A DNA stretch of 64,000 nt from Mongoliitalea daihaiensis (GTDB lineage: Bacteria; Bacteroidota; Bacteroidia; Cytophagales; Cyclobacteriaceae), in contig NZ_CP063779.1 of NCBI RefSeq assembly GCF_021596945.1, positions 127,501 to 191,500 on the forward strand, read 5' to 3'. Under the pieces are notes generated by a model. That model was not told the origin of the DNA, did not search any database, and was given only the letters and a program-made list of their open reading frames with translations. The position numbers were made by a program, and so were the translations under genes. Shown piece by piece: positions 9,480 to 18,135 of the stretch; the stretch's first letter is position 1; each line of letters starts with the position of its first letter.

Positions 9480-10943
9480 TTATTCTATGCCCATTTCTAT
9501 AAATGACTGAGGAATTGCTCGAATAATATCCGATGCAATTAAACCTCGATTTTTGGTTCGGGCTGCTATGTCTCCAGCCAAACCATGATGATACACCCCT
9601 ACTAATGCTGCATGTATGGGGCTATAGCCTTGTCCCAAAAAGCTAGTAATCACCCCCGTCAATACATCCCCTGAGCCTGCAGTTGCCATGTATTTATTAC
9701 CGCTCGTATTGAAAAACTGTTCTCCTTGTGGGCTGGAAATACAAGTAAATGCCCCTTTCAAAACGACAATCACATGATTGCGTATTGCAAAGTCCTTAGC
9801 TTTTTCTAGCCGGACCAGGTGATTTTCACAAGGACCTACCAAACGTTCAAACTCTTTCAGATGTGGTGTGAAAATAGAATTGGAAGGTATTTTTTTCAAT
9901 AATTTTGGATATTTGGCTATTAAATTGATGGCATCTGCATCTAACACGAGTGGGAAATCATATTTCTCAAATAAATGTGCTATTTCTTCAGGATGAAGAG
10001 TAGTACCCCATCCAGGGCCTACACCTACTGCATCCAAGTCATCCAACAAATCTGTGGTGTACATAATCTCAGGAAATGCTACCTGACAGATCAGACGCTC
10101 CTCTGCCGGTATATTGGTGTATACCAATCCAGAACCTGTCCTCAAAGCTGCTTGGGAAGCCAATAAAACTGCCCCTACTTTGCCTTTACTTCCACCGATC
10201 AACATTACTTTCCCCATATCTCCCTTATGAATAAAATCACTTTTCTTTAGATGAAGGGGATAAACATCTTCTCTCTGTAAAAGGTAATGGTTACCTTCAA
10301 AACTTTGAAGAAAACTAGTCGGAATACCGATATCTACAATCACCATTTTGCCAGTGTATGCGGCATGTTCTGGAAAAAGCAAGGAAAGCTTTGGAAATTG
10401 AAAGGTAACTGTAATGTCTGCTTCAATTGCATCTCCATTCAAAGGTCCATCAGCAGGCAGTCCAGAAGGAATATCAATCGCAATTCGTTTACAAGACAAT
10501 TCATTTATCCGCTGTACAGTTGATGCCAAAATCCCTGATAATGGCTGGGATAAACCAACTCCAAGTAAAGCATCAATGATAATGGATGAGGCAGCTATTT
10601 GCCAATCGAATTCATGAATATGAAAACACTGAATGCCGGCTGGCAGCCTTTTTAAATTTTTCTGATTATCTGGAGAACACTCTTCTAATGGGTACATATT
10701 TACCAAAACCACAGAAAAGCCAATCACCGAAAGTAAACGGGCAATGGCAACACCATCCCCCCCGTTATTTCCCTTACCTGCAAAAATGTAAATTTTAGAC
10801 TCTCTGCAAAAATTTTGACTCATAAACCAATCCGTGAAAGCATAGGCAGCTTGATCCATTAATTCCCATGAAGATATACCTTGTGACTGAATAAAGGCAC
10901 TATCTAAAAGGCTAACCTGTTTTCCTGATAAAATCTTAAGCAT
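9480..10943 (-). CDS. nnr: Bifunctional NAD(P)H-hydrate epimerase / ADP-dependent dehydratase
   Basis: A 487-residue fusion that repairs hydrated NAD(P)H (NAD(P)HX). The N-terminal YjeF epimerase domain (about residues 1-215) has GKGNNGGDG at 56-64. The C-terminal ribokinase-like dehydratase domain has GGSKGKVGA and the AGSGDVLTGVI motif near 428. I chose the ATG at 10943, which overlaps the upstream MFS stop by 8 bases, over the TTG four codons earlier. Full length, no defects seen. It is translationally coupled to the UMF1 transporter gene. Confidence 0.95.
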   Translation of the reverse strand: MLKILSGKQVSLLDSAFIQSQGISSWELMDQAAYAFTDWFMSQNFCRESKIYIFAGKGNNGGDGVAIARLLSVIGFSVVLVNMYPLEECSPDNQKNLKRLPAGIQCFHIHEFDWQIAASSIIIDALLGVGLSQPLSGILASTVQRINELSCKRIAIDIPSGLPADGPLNGDAIEADITVTFQFPKLSLLFPEHAAYTGKMVIVDIGIPTSFLQSFEGNHYLLQREDVYPLHLKKSDFIHKGDMGKVMLIGGSKGKVGAVLLASQAALRTGSGLVYTNIPAEERLICQVAFPEIMYTTDLLDDLDAVGVGPGWGTTLHPEEIAHLFEKYDFPLVLDADAINLIAKYPKLLKKIPSNSIFTPHLKEFERLVGPCENHLVRLEKAKDFAIRNHVIVVLKGAFTCISSPQGEQFFNTSGNKYMATAGSGDVLTGVITSFLGQGYSPIHAALVGVYHHGLAGDIAARTKNRGLIASDIIRAIPQSFIEMGIE

Positions 10944-12264
10944 GAGGAGGAACAATTGGAGATGAAAGCGATTGCTTCGGAATCTTGATTGTTAGCAAAA
11001 ATCCCAAACCAATCAAGAAGAATAACCCTAAGGCTAATGAAGAGTTTCGCATACTACCAGATAGTTGTTCGATAATACCATAAGAAAAGGTTCCTACAAC
11101 AATGGCGAGCTTTTCAGTGACATCAAAAAAACTAAAATACGAAGCATGGAGCGTTGTAGTTGCTGGAATCAACTTACTGTAGGTGGCTCTAGATAAGGAT
11201 TGAATCCCCCCCATAACAGAACCTACGACAAATGCCAACGAGTAAAATTGATATTCTGTCTCCACATAATAAGCTCCTCCACAGACAAGCACCCAAATCA
11301 ACACCATCACTATGAGCGACAATTTATTACCATACAACTTGGAAATAAAGGCAAAGAAATAACTGCCACCAATCGCCACAATCTGAATAATTAAAATCGT
11401 CAAAATCAATTTATCACCTGCCAGTCCCAATTCTTTATCTCCAAAAGAAGCCGCCAAAAAGATAACTGTTTGTACACCCATGCTGTAAAAGAAAAAAGCT
11501 GCTAAAAAACTTTTAGTCACCTTAGTGTTTTTTACCGCCTGAAAAATCACACGAATTTCATGATACCCCTTCCATAGCAATTCTCTTGGGACTTTCTTTT
11601 TGTAGGGATTATCTGGTAGAAATTTAAATGTAATTTGAGAGAAGCCTGCCCACCACAAACCTGTGATAAGGAAAGACCATTTGGATGCTTGCGCTGCATT
11701 TTCTAAACCAAATAATTCTGGCATTTGGATCATGACCAAATTCAGAACCAATAAAATGACTGAACCTATGTACCCTAAGGAAAAACCTTTAGCGCTGAGA
11801 AAATCATACTCATCAGGATCTGCTATTTCAGGCAGATATGCATTATAAAACACCAAACTTCCTGCATGACCTATACTTGCTATCACTGCACAAAGGATAC
11901 CGTACTCCAAATTAGGCCCATCAAAGAAGAAAAGCCCCATACAGGCAATGGAACCCATATAGGCAAAGACTTTCATAAAGAACAGTTTCTTTCCACTTGC
12001 ATCAGCCATTCCGGACAAAAGAGGGGAAATAAATGCAATCATCAAAAATGAAAATGAAATAGAATAGGAGTACAAAACAGTATTTACTACCTCAATCCCG
12101 AAAAAGCTAACCGTATAATCCCCTTCCTCAGATGTTGTGACTGAGTTGAAGTAAACAGGGAAAATAGTCGATGTAATGACTAAACTATAAACAGAATTTG
12201 CCCAATCATACATGGACCAAGCAAAATGTACTTTCTTTTTTTCTTTACTTTTGACAACTGCCAT
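10936..12264 (-). CDS. MFS transporter, UMF1 (Atg22-like) family
   Basis: A 442-residue protein with about twelve membrane helices. The opening FAWSMYDWANSVYSLVI is typical of the UMF1/Atg22-like permeases (the W-x-x-YDWANSxY signature), and GSVMGGIQSLSRATYSKLIP occurs near residue 350, also typical. These are proposed exporters of amino acids or other small molecules; the substrate is unknown. The gene overlaps nnr by 8 bases. Confidence 0.88.
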   Translation of the reverse strand: MAVVKSKEKKKVHFAWSMYDWANSVYSLVITSTIFPVYFNSVTTSEEGDYTVSFFGIEVVNTVLYSYSISFSFLMIAFISPLLSGMADASGKKLFFMKVFAYMGSIACMGLFFFDGPNLEYGILCAVIASIGHAGSLVFYNAYLPEIADPDEYDFLSAKGFSLGYIGSVILLVLNLVMIQMPELFGLENAAQASKWSFLITGLWWAGFSQITFKFLPDNPYKKKVPRELLWKGYHEIRVIFQAVKNTKVTKSFLAAFFFYSMGVQTVIFLAASFGDKELGLAGDKLILTILIIQIVAIGGSYFFAFISKLYGNKLSLIVMVLIWVLVCGGAYYVETEYQFYSLAFVVGSVMGGIQSLSRATYSKLIPATTTLHASYFSFFDVTEKLAIVVGTFSYGIIEQLSGSMRNSSLALGLFFLIGLGFLLTIKIPKQSLSSPIVPPHA

Positions 12265-12272
12265 GTGTACAA

Positions 12273-12305
12273 ATTAAAAAAGCTACTCCCGAGAGAGTAG
12301 CTTTT
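12273..12305 (-). terminator. Intrinsic terminator of the exb operon
   Basis: On the minus strand AGCTACTC pairs with GAGTAGCT with a 6-base loop, followed by a T-rich tail. It lies 20 bases after the last ExbD stop and just before the UMF1 gene start. Confidence 0.85.
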
Positions 12306-12324
12306 ACGTAAAATTAAATACTTA

Positions 12325-12789
12325 TTAATCTTGTTCCAATCTTCCTGTTGAAGCATACATTAACTTACGGGCATCTGCTTCTCTTAATTCAAATTGAATA
12401 TCTGAAATAGGACCCATTTTTACTTCTTTATCAGCTTTCATGGAAATGGTGATTTGATCTCTTTCAGCCTCAGAGAGTGCGTCCTTCTCTTGGTTGACCC
12501 ACAACAAAATATCTTTGGCACCAATCAATACATCATTTGCTTGTATTCTTGGCTCAGTACCATAGAGCGCTGTATTTTTAGGCTTTCCAACGTAGAGATA
12601 AGAAATCAATGTTTTCTTTTCCAATTTTTGAAGCTGCGTCATCTGAGGAAGTTTCTGCTCAACCAAAATATCAGATTCTCTCAAAACCGTTGTCACCATG
12701 AAGAAGAACAACAACATGAAAATGATATCTGGCAAGGCCGAAGTAGGAATACTTTGGGATGTGTTGGTTTTTTTCTTAAACTTTGACAT
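12325..12789 (-). CDS. exbD: ExbD/TolR-family biopolymer transport protein
   Basis: A 154-residue protein with one N-terminal membrane helix (about residues 18-40, PDIIFMLLFFFMVTTVL) that carries the conserved aspartate D21 of the ExbD proton channel, followed by a periplasmic domain. It is the second ExbD of the operon and would act with ExbB to use the proton gradient to energise TonB-dependent outer-membrane uptake. It begins one base after the upstream exbD stop. Confidence 0.92.
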   Translation of the reverse strand: MSKFKKKTNTSQSIPTSALPDIIFMLLFFFMVTTVLRESDILVEQKLPQMTQLQKLEKKTLISYLYVGKPKNTALYGTEPRIQANDVLIGAKDILLWVNQEKDALSEAERDQITISMKADKEVKMGPISDIQFELREADARKLMYASTGRLEQD

Positions 12790-12790
12790 A

Positions 12791-13432
12791 TCAGTTTCCT
12801 CCTATTTTATCTGGTTCAGCAATTGAGATCGCCATAGGGATACCTTCCTTACCACGATCCATTAATTCTTTCTCAGCAGGTGTTTTACCTGTAAGAGCTC
12901 TATACTGCTCTGCAGTCAACCCTACACGCTCACCGTAAATTTCGAAATACGCTTTTTTAACTTGGTCAAATACCTCCAAGTACACATCGTAGCTAGTCCC
13001 TCTGTTGGTTTTAATAGAGACAACAGCACCACCAGACATCGGATGATCCGATGAACTAGCCTCTCTTTTAGCTCTATTTCTCAACGACTGAGGCAAACTA
13101 TTAAACAATGATAAAGCTTCTTCGTCAGGATTACCGAAGTTGAGAAGGAAATCCTTCACATCTTCCGAGAGACCATTGGCATTTTCTCTGTAATCACCTT
13201 CCACCAGTAGCTGATCGTTGGCATTCACAAGAATATTGAAAATGTTTCTCTCATTCAATTTGATTTCCGGTGGCGGCACATTAGGATCCTGCTTTGGAGG
13301 CAGGATATTAAGGATACCTTTATCGGAAGCAATTGTCGTAGTAACCAAGAAGAAGATAAGCAGTAGGAATGCGATGTCAGCCATAGAGCCAGCATTCACT
13401 TCCTGTGACATTCTACCTTTTTTCCTAGCCAT
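12791..13432 (-). CDS. exbD: ExbD/TolR-family biopolymer transport protein
   Basis: A 213-residue ExbD paralogue, longer than the usual ~140 because of inserts in the periplasmic part. The helix at about residues 16-34 (MADIAFLLLIFFLVTTTIA) has the conserved aspartate D19. Bacteroidota commonly carry two dissimilar exbD genes after exbB, as here. The start codon overlaps the stop of the preceding small membrane protein gene by one base, so translation is likely coupled. Confidence 0.92.
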   Translation of the reverse strand: MARKKGRMSQEVNAGSMADIAFLLLIFFLVTTTIASDKGILNILPPKQDPNVPPPEIKLNERNIFNILVNANDQLLVEGDYRENANGLSEDVKDFLLNFGNPDEEALSLFNSLPQSLRNRAKREASSSDHPMSGGAVVSIKTNRGTSYDVYLEVFDQVKKAYFEIYGERVGLTAEQYRALTGKTPAEKELMDRGKEGIPMAISIAEPDKIGGN

Positions 13433-13761
13433 TATTTTATTGCTTTGGTAATTTCAGTAACAACAATACCTACAATAGCAATGATAAACAAAGCGTATGT
13501 AGTCAATAACGTACCTCCTACGAACTTAGACATTCCGGGAGTTAAGTTGAACGGGTCAGCAGCATATTTAGCAGCTACTTCACTGTCGGACATCGAGTAG
13601 GCAATGAAGAATATTACCACTATAGCAATTACTCCAACGCCTGTTTTAAGGAGACTACCAGGGTTATCTAGGGATTTGATCAGTGGAAGAACCACTGCAA
13701 ATATTACCCCAGCAATAACCAAGATGTCTGCGATATATAAGAAAATATCTATACTATCCAT
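13432..13761 (-). CDS. Small membrane protein of the exbB-exbD cluster
   Basis: A 109-residue protein with three predicted membrane helices (about 8-28, 38-58, 82-104). Small proteins of this kind sit between exbB and exbD in many Bacteroidota and have no known activity. It follows exbB by 58 bases and overlaps the next exbD gene by one base. It probably belongs to the same inner-membrane energising complex, which is inference from position. Confidence 0.75.
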   Translation of the reverse strand: MDSIDIFLYIADILVIAGVIFAVVLPLIKSLDNPGSLLKTGVGVIAIVVIFFIAYSMSDSEVAAKYAADPFNLTPGMSKFVGGTLLTTYALFIIAIVGIVVTEITKAIK

Positions 13762-13819
13762 AGTTGAATTTTTTATAAAGTTAACAATAATTTTAGTTTG
13801 ACCAAACGGTAACTATAAA

Positions 13820-14629
13820 TTATTTAGTTAATTTATGTCTCACAAGGATATCAACCAATGTGATTGATGCATCTTCCATGTCATTCACTAGAGAGTCGAT
13901 TTTAGCAACACAATAGTTGTAGAATAACTGAAGGATAATCGCAACGATCAAACCAGCTACTGTAGTCAAAAGGGCGATTTTAATACCACCTGCTACTAGA
14001 GAAGGAGAGATATCACCCGCTGCTTCAATTGCATCGAAGGCACCAATCATACCAATTACCGTACCCATGAAACCAAGCATTGGAGCTAGGGAGATGAATA
14101 GGGAGATCCAAACCAATCCTTTTTCCAAACGACCCATTTCTACAGAACCGTAAGCGATGATTGATTTTTCTACCATTTCGATACCTTCAGAGTATCTCAT
14201 CAAACCTTGCGTAAAGATAGAGGCAACAGGACCTTTAGTGTTTTTAGTAACATCTTTCGCTGCTTCTACACCACCTTGTTCCAAAGCTTCTTCTACTTTA
14301 GCCAACAATTTCTTCGTGTTTGTAGTTGAAAGGTTCAACGTGATAATTCTTTCCAATGCAATGGCAAGACCTAAGATTAAACAGATCAATACCGGAGACA
14401 TGAATGTAGGATCACCCTCGATAAACTTTTCTTTGATAATTTGGTGGAAGCCTTTTTCCTCTTCGAGGATCTCGTCATCTACTACAGCTGGAGCAACAGG
14501 CTCAGGGGTAGTAGCTTCTTCCACAACTTCAGTAGTTTCTTCTGCAGCTTCTTCTGCATCTTGAGCTTTTGTAATTACCGGAGAGAATAAGAATCCGGCA
14601 AGCATGAACAAAGCGATGAACTTTTTCAT
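13820..14629 (-). CDS. exbB: ExbB/TolQ/MotA-family proton channel protein
   Basis: A 269-residue protein with an N-terminal signal segment (MKKFIALFMLAGFLFSPVITKAQ), an acidic glutamate/alanine-rich stretch at about 24-60, then three membrane helices. The last two lie in the MotA/TolQ/ExbB channel domain, with LAPMLGFMGTVIGMIGAFDA and AGLIVAIILQLFYN. It forms the pentameric channel with ExbD to power TonB. It is the first gene of a four-gene operon. Confidence 0.93.
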   Translation of the reverse strand: MKKFIALFMLAGFLFSPVITKAQDAEEAAEETTEVVEEATTPEPVAPAVVDDEILEEEKGFHQIIKEKFIEGDPTFMSPVLICLILGLAIALERIITLNLSTTNTKKLLAKVEEALEQGGVEAAKDVTKNTKGPVASIFTQGLMRYSEGIEMVEKSIIAYGSVEMGRLEKGLVWISLFISLAPMLGFMGTVIGMIGAFDAIEAAGDISPSLVAGGIKIALLTTVAGLIVAIILQLFYNYCVAKIDSLVNDMEDASITLVDILVRHKLTK

Positions 14630-14973
14630 AATGATGAATTTAAATAGGATTTAAATAAAGGTTAAACGGTTTCTAACTTAATAATTGAGATTTTAAAGTT
14701 ATGATTTTTTCGATTCAAAATGCAAAGGAAATATTTATAATTTTTTTCGAACCCCTGAAAAAACACTCCTGTATGATTACAATCGCAAACTAAACATTGT
14801 CTATTTCAATCGTTTGAGCAATTACATAAGTGGGAATTGTTTTGTATTAAAGGGCATGAAAATCTATGAATCGAAAAAGCAAAATAATTCGCTTGAGGTC
14901 TGAAAAACAGTTTTTTTTATGACTGCAATATCTTTTCTCAAAGCTTTTATATGCTTTCCTAGCTTGGTTATTT
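14630..14973. other. Gene-free stretch upstream of exbB
   Basis: About 340 AT-rich bases between the exbB start and the PIN remnant. The part next to exbB should hold its promoter, with a TTTG and a TAACTTTA in roughly the right arrangement on the minus strand at about 14696-14728. Nothing else was recognised. Confidence 0.4.
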
Positions 14974-15466
14974 CTATTGATCCTTTCTAACTGAATCCAA
15001 TATCACCCCAGCGGACCTATCAAATCTACCTGTAAGGTTTAAATTATTTCTGATTTTTTTTGGAACCTGAGATTCCAGTACATAAAACCTCCTAAGGCAA
15101 GTGTTATTGACAGGATTATAAATTTGAAATAGTCGTATAATTCTAAGTTGTAGGTAATGTTTGTTCACATCAATCAAAATCTTGAGTAATCCCAAGACAA
15201 CCGGTTTGGAGCAAATATTTTGAAGCACCAACTGATCAATCACCCAAAGCAAAACGTGACATTCCAGCTTAAGACGTTCAGTACATTTTCTTACCAGATT
15301 ATCGCTTGTAATGACTATTCCATTTTCTAGACCAGTGGCGATGTAAAGCACCGACTTATCTTCTGGAGAAAGACCTTTTGAAAGGGCCAAAGTTTCTATT
15401 TTTAAAAAGTCTTACGCATCTAGATTATGAACAATCAACCTACCCACTTGCTGATACGCTTCTAAT
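14974..15466 (-). pseudogene. Decayed PIN-domain toxin gene (third copy)
   Basis: The frame 14974-15390 (138 codons) aligns with the middle and end of the PIN gene at 16033-16538: LSPEDKSVLYIATGLENG and ITSDNLVRK are shared. Continuing upstream in the same frame, codons up to about 15466 still match (EAYQQVG, LIVHNL) but a TAA at about 15412 interrupts. Beyond 15466 the similarity ends abruptly and the sequence is a response-regulator remnant. The N-terminal catalytic aspartate is therefore missing. The C-terminal tail also diverges from the other copy. Confidence 0.7.
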
Positions 15467-15467
15467 T

Positions 15468-15533
15468 GAACCTTCTATCGAAATACAGAATATTCGAGGG
15501 ATTGGATATAGAATGGTTATTAATGATTGCTAG
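15468..15533 (+). pseudogene. Remnant of an OmpR-type response regulator C-terminus
   Basis: Twenty-one codons read EPSIEIQNIRGIGYRMVIND (then C) and end in TAG. This is the typical end of an OmpR/PhoB winged-helix DNA-binding domain (RGIGYR). No upstream part of such a gene is present; its left side joins the PIN remnant. It marks a recombination or deletion junction. Confidence 0.6.
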
Positions 15534-15836
15534 CTAAACAAGGTACATTTTCGCATAATTTGCTTTGTGGTACAAAAGCTGAATGTACCAATATCATTAG
15601 CTTGAAAGATGAAATTTTTAAATGATTTTTTTAAACCAACCTGAATTAAGGTTGACCATTAATAAATTGGAAAAGATAACTTCCATACTCTCATCATGCC
15701 ACACTACTTCGCCGACCACAACTCTATCAGTCAATTTCAAACTCATGGCAGTTTAATCAACAGCTCCTGCCCCTTCCAATTGGAACTCTAAATTCTTGGG
15801 CATAAAAAAAGCCAACTTTAATGCTTAAAGTTGACT
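15534..15836. other. Gene-free stretch left of the island boundary
   Basis: AT-rich sequence without a convincing frame. Its right end holds a terminator-like hairpin (15803-15835) similar to the one after tRNA-Ser. Confidence 0.4.
15803..15835 (-). terminator. Terminator hairpin next to left boundary repeat
   Basis: AGCCAACTTTAA pairs imperfectly with TTAAAGTTGACT; on the minus strand a T run follows. Sequence and spacing resemble the terminator after the intact tRNA-Ser (33484-33516), as if the 3' end of the tRNA unit had been copied here. Confidence 0.55.
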
Positions 15837-15956
15837 ATTCGCAGAGAGGAAGGGATTACTCGTACACACAGGGCATGCCGCACTGCCCCTCGTGAATCTC
15901 CCATCGGTCGATTTCGAACCCATGGTGTTGAATCGAGGGTTCTCATCCCTTCCGAT
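15837..15956. repeat. Left ~120-bp direct repeat with tRNA-Ser 3' tail (candidate att site)
   Basis: Bases 15841-15857 equal the last 17 bases of the tRNA-Ser gene (33519-33535). The whole unit is closely similar to 33338-33458 in the same orientation. Its two ends form an imperfect inverted pair (GGAAGGGAT near the left, ATCCCTTCC near the right). It lies at the left edge of the accessory island. Confidence 0.75.
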
Positions 15957-16032
15957 AAACCTGCTCAAATAGGTATTCAGCATAGAAACAGACTCAAAAG
16001 ATTTGCTGTCTCTTTATTTTATAGAATTAAAA

Positions 16033-16538
16033 TCACTTCCAATCAAAAATTCTTTCTTCTATCTCCATCTTCAATTTCCCTACAGCATACATTCTATTCA
16101 AAGCCATCAATCGGTTAAGTAACCCTGATGCAGTGGATTTGGAGCATATACTTTGACCTACAAACTGGTCAATCACCCAAATTAAACCATGGCATTCTAA
16201 GCTAAGACGCTCAGCATTTTTTCTTACGAGGTTATCGCTGGTGATGATTATTCCATTTTCTAGACCAGTAGCGATGTAAAGTACAGACTTATCTTCTGGG
16301 GAAGACCTTTTGGAAGGGCTAAGGCTTCTATTTTTAAATAGTCTTCTTTTTCGAGATTATGAACGATAAGCTTTCCTACTTGCTGGTATGCTTCTAATAC
16401 CTGAGATTGCTCTAAAAACAGCTCATTCATGACTTCAATTGTAGTATGCAACTCTAAGTCGAGTCTAAAAAGACCAGAGATCAAATCCAGCTCGATCAGA
16501 TCAATAAAAATACAGGCATCCGTAACAGCAATCCTCAT
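16033..16538 (-). pseudogene. PIN-domain nuclease toxin, frameshifted (module A)
   Basis: The gene starts at 16538, its ATG overlapping the upstream HTH-peptidase stop as TGATG. The first 75 residues carry PIN-type acidic residues Asp7, Asp13 and Glu39 (TDACIFIDL, MNEL). Near 16300-16305, in a GGGG run, one base is missing relative to the 14974-15466 copy, and the frame runs to an early stop at 16260. In the +1 frame the protein resumes (SPEDKSVLYIATG, ITSDNLVRK) and ends with TGA at 16033, giving about 168 residues. Either the toxin is inactivated or the run is a sequencing error. Partner is the XRE-ImmA/IrrE protein upstream. Confidence 0.75.
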
Positions 16539-17593
16539 CAGATGATCCTATTTTCCTTCCTAAACTCGGCCAATTTCTGATTTTTCAAGGCTGCTGCTTT
16601 ACTGATGCTGATATACTCTTCTGCTAAGGCCCTGAACAAAAGCTGAGAAAAACGATTGGAATGCTCCATTCCCTCATAATCTACCGGCTCTGTAACCCGA
16701 AATCCCAGCTGATTGAAAACCATATAAAACTGTTTGAGGTAATTTTCGGAGATCAACCCCAGATTTTTTGCCCGATATACCAAGGCCTGCATGGAAATCC
16801 CATACTTTTGTTTGATGGCGCCTAGTTCATTCATCGAAAGTTTGCTTCTTTTACCGCCTAGTTCTTGTCTTAATGTTTCCTCGGGGATTAACATGGCGGC
16901 TGCAAAAGCAAGGCATAATTTTTCCTTTTGCATGTCTTCGTATCCATTCACATTAAGGAGCAAGTGTCCTAGTTCATGTAAGGCAGTGAAACGCTTTCGG
17001 TCAAGCTTGTGCTCAAACTTGGCTTTATTGAGTACGATTAATGGGATATCTTTTCCATTCACCCAAGTAGCGAAACCGTCGAATGATTCTTCAGAATCAA
17101 TTTCTATGACCTTCACATAATGATCTTCCAAAAGTTCGATTACATTGGAAATGGCATCGGTTCCCAGCCCCCAAGCCTTTCTTAAGGCTTCAGCTGCTTT
17201 TTCGATGTCCTCTAAAGAATTAATTGACATTCCATCAAGCGGATTATGAAACTTGGTCTCTATGCCAAATATTTCCTCCAATTCGATGTAGCGGCTCAAT
17301 TCATTTTTGGCTATTTCTACAATCCTATTTTTCTCTTTTACAGGATAGGAATCCAGTTTTCTAAATTCTATTTCACCAAATTCAATGACAGTATCGGTAT
17401 GGAAATAGTCAGGCCTGACATGAAGGGCTTCTGCCAATAAACCAATCATTTCTGAGTTAGGTACTACCTGCCCCTGCTCATACTTGCTGAGCGCTTGTTT
17501 GGTGATACGATTTTCTATACGGTCTGCCAGACCTTGCAGGGATAAACCATTCATCAAACGGGCTGATTTGAGGCGGGAGGCGAGATATTTCAT
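16538..17593 (-). CDS. XRE HTH fused to ImmA/IrrE metallopeptidase (module A antitoxin-like)
   Basis: A 351-residue fusion. Residues 1-64 are an XRE helix-turn-helix (SLQGLADRI, ITKQALSKYEQG). Residues ~140-260 are an ImmA/IrrE (DUF955, COG2856) domain with zinc motif HELGH at 206-210 and the downstream FAAAMLIPEE segment. Such proteins act as repressors and, in several systems, as regulators cleaved or acting by proteolysis. It is coupled by a one-base overlap to a PIN nuclease gene, so an antitoxin or sensor role is likely. It is divergent from module B, and its promoter is flanked by the inverted repeat TTGACAA/TTGTCAA. Confidence 0.88.
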   Translation of the reverse strand: MKYLASRLKSARLMNGLSLQGLADRIENRITKQALSKYEQGQVVPNSEMIGLLAEALHVRPDYFHTDTVIEFGEIEFRKLDSYPVKEKNRIVEIAKNELSRYIELEEIFGIETKFHNPLDGMSINSLEDIEKAAEALRKAWGLGTDAISNVIELLEDHYVKVIEIDSEESFDGFATWVNGKDIPLIVLNKAKFEHKLDRKRFTALHELGHLLLNVNGYEDMQKEKLCLAFAAAMLIPEETLRQELGGKRSKLSMNELGAIKQKYGISMQALVYRAKNLGLISENYLKQFYMVFNQLGFRVTEPVDYEGMEHSNRFSQLLFRALAEEYISISKAAALKNQKLAEFRKENRII

Positions 17594-17635
17594 TGGTTAT
17601 AAGCTGGTTGATATTTAGCAAAATAAAAAACAAGG

Positions 17636-17670
17636 TTGACAAATATAATTAATAAGATATAACTTGTCAA
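17636..17670 (-). promoter_or_regulatory. Module A promoter with operator inverted repeat
   Basis: TTGACAA (17636-17642) and TTGTCAA (17664-17670) form a perfect 7-bp inverted repeat with 21 bases between. On the minus strand a -7 element TATATTTG (17647-17640) overlaps the promoter-proximal half-site. This is where an autoregulating XRE protein would be expected to bind. Confidence 0.55.
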
Positions 17671-17711
17671 TTAAACTTAGTGGATGATGCATCCTTTAAA
17701 TTAGTTATTTA

Positions 17712-17758
17712 TGTTACATGTTTTTAAAAATAGAAAATTTAGCTCTATATTTGTAACA
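17712..17758 (+). promoter_or_regulatory. Module B promoter with operator inverted repeat
   Basis: TGTTACA (17712-17718) and TGTAACA (17752-17758) form a perfect 7-bp inverted repeat with 33 bases between. The plus-strand -7 element TATATTTG (17746-17753) overlaps the proximal half-site and lies 26 bases before the start codon. Half-sites differ from those of module A. Confidence 0.5.
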
Positions 17759-17778
17759 CACTTTTTAATCAAACTAAC

Positions 17779-18135
17779 ATGAATCAAGATCAAATCATCG
17801 GAAAAAATTTGCAAGCTCTTCGCAAGAAATTAGGTTTTACGCAGGATCAAGTTGCCGCTTATCTTCAAATAAATCGTGAAGAAGTGAGCTATTATGAAAA
17901 TGGTAGCCGTACCGCATCTACCAAAATCCTTAGTCATTTGGCGAATTTGTATGGAGTGGATGAATATGATTTTTACGAAGAGGATTTAGATTTGGCCAAC
18001 GTTAATCTTGCTTTGGCATTTAGGGCAGAAAATATCAAATCCACTGATTTGGAACAGATCGCTAAATTCAAAAAGATCGTTAGAAATTATCTCAGTATGA
18101 AATCCTTATTGGAGCATGAACCAACTCATTCTTGA
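17779..18135 (+). CDS. XRE-family HTH regulator (module B)
   Basis: A 118-residue protein. Residues 8-65 form an XRE helix-turn-helix (LGFTQDQVAAYLQINREEVS, then YYENGSR), and the C-terminal half is helical. It is the first gene of a four-gene rightward operon; its end overlaps the ImmA/IrrE gene by 20 bases. It corresponds to the N-terminal part of the fused protein of module A. It probably represses its own promoter through the inverted repeat upstream. Confidence 0.9.
   Translation: MNQDQIIGKNLQALRKKLGFTQDQVAAYLQINREEVSYYENGSRTASTKILSHLANLYGVDEYDFYEEDLDLANVNLALAFRAENIKSTDLEQIAKFKKIVRNYLSMKSLLEHEPTHS

Noticed and set aside
14157-14564. 135-codon plus-strand frame opposite exbB
   Set aside because: Serine- and threonine-rich mirror of alanine- and glutamate-rich ExbB coding; no independent support.
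15831-16118. 95-codon frame across the left boundary repeat
   Set aside because: It runs through the tRNA tail and the repeat; the similar frame in the right repeat does not have the same sequence in the same form, and both are non-protein-like.
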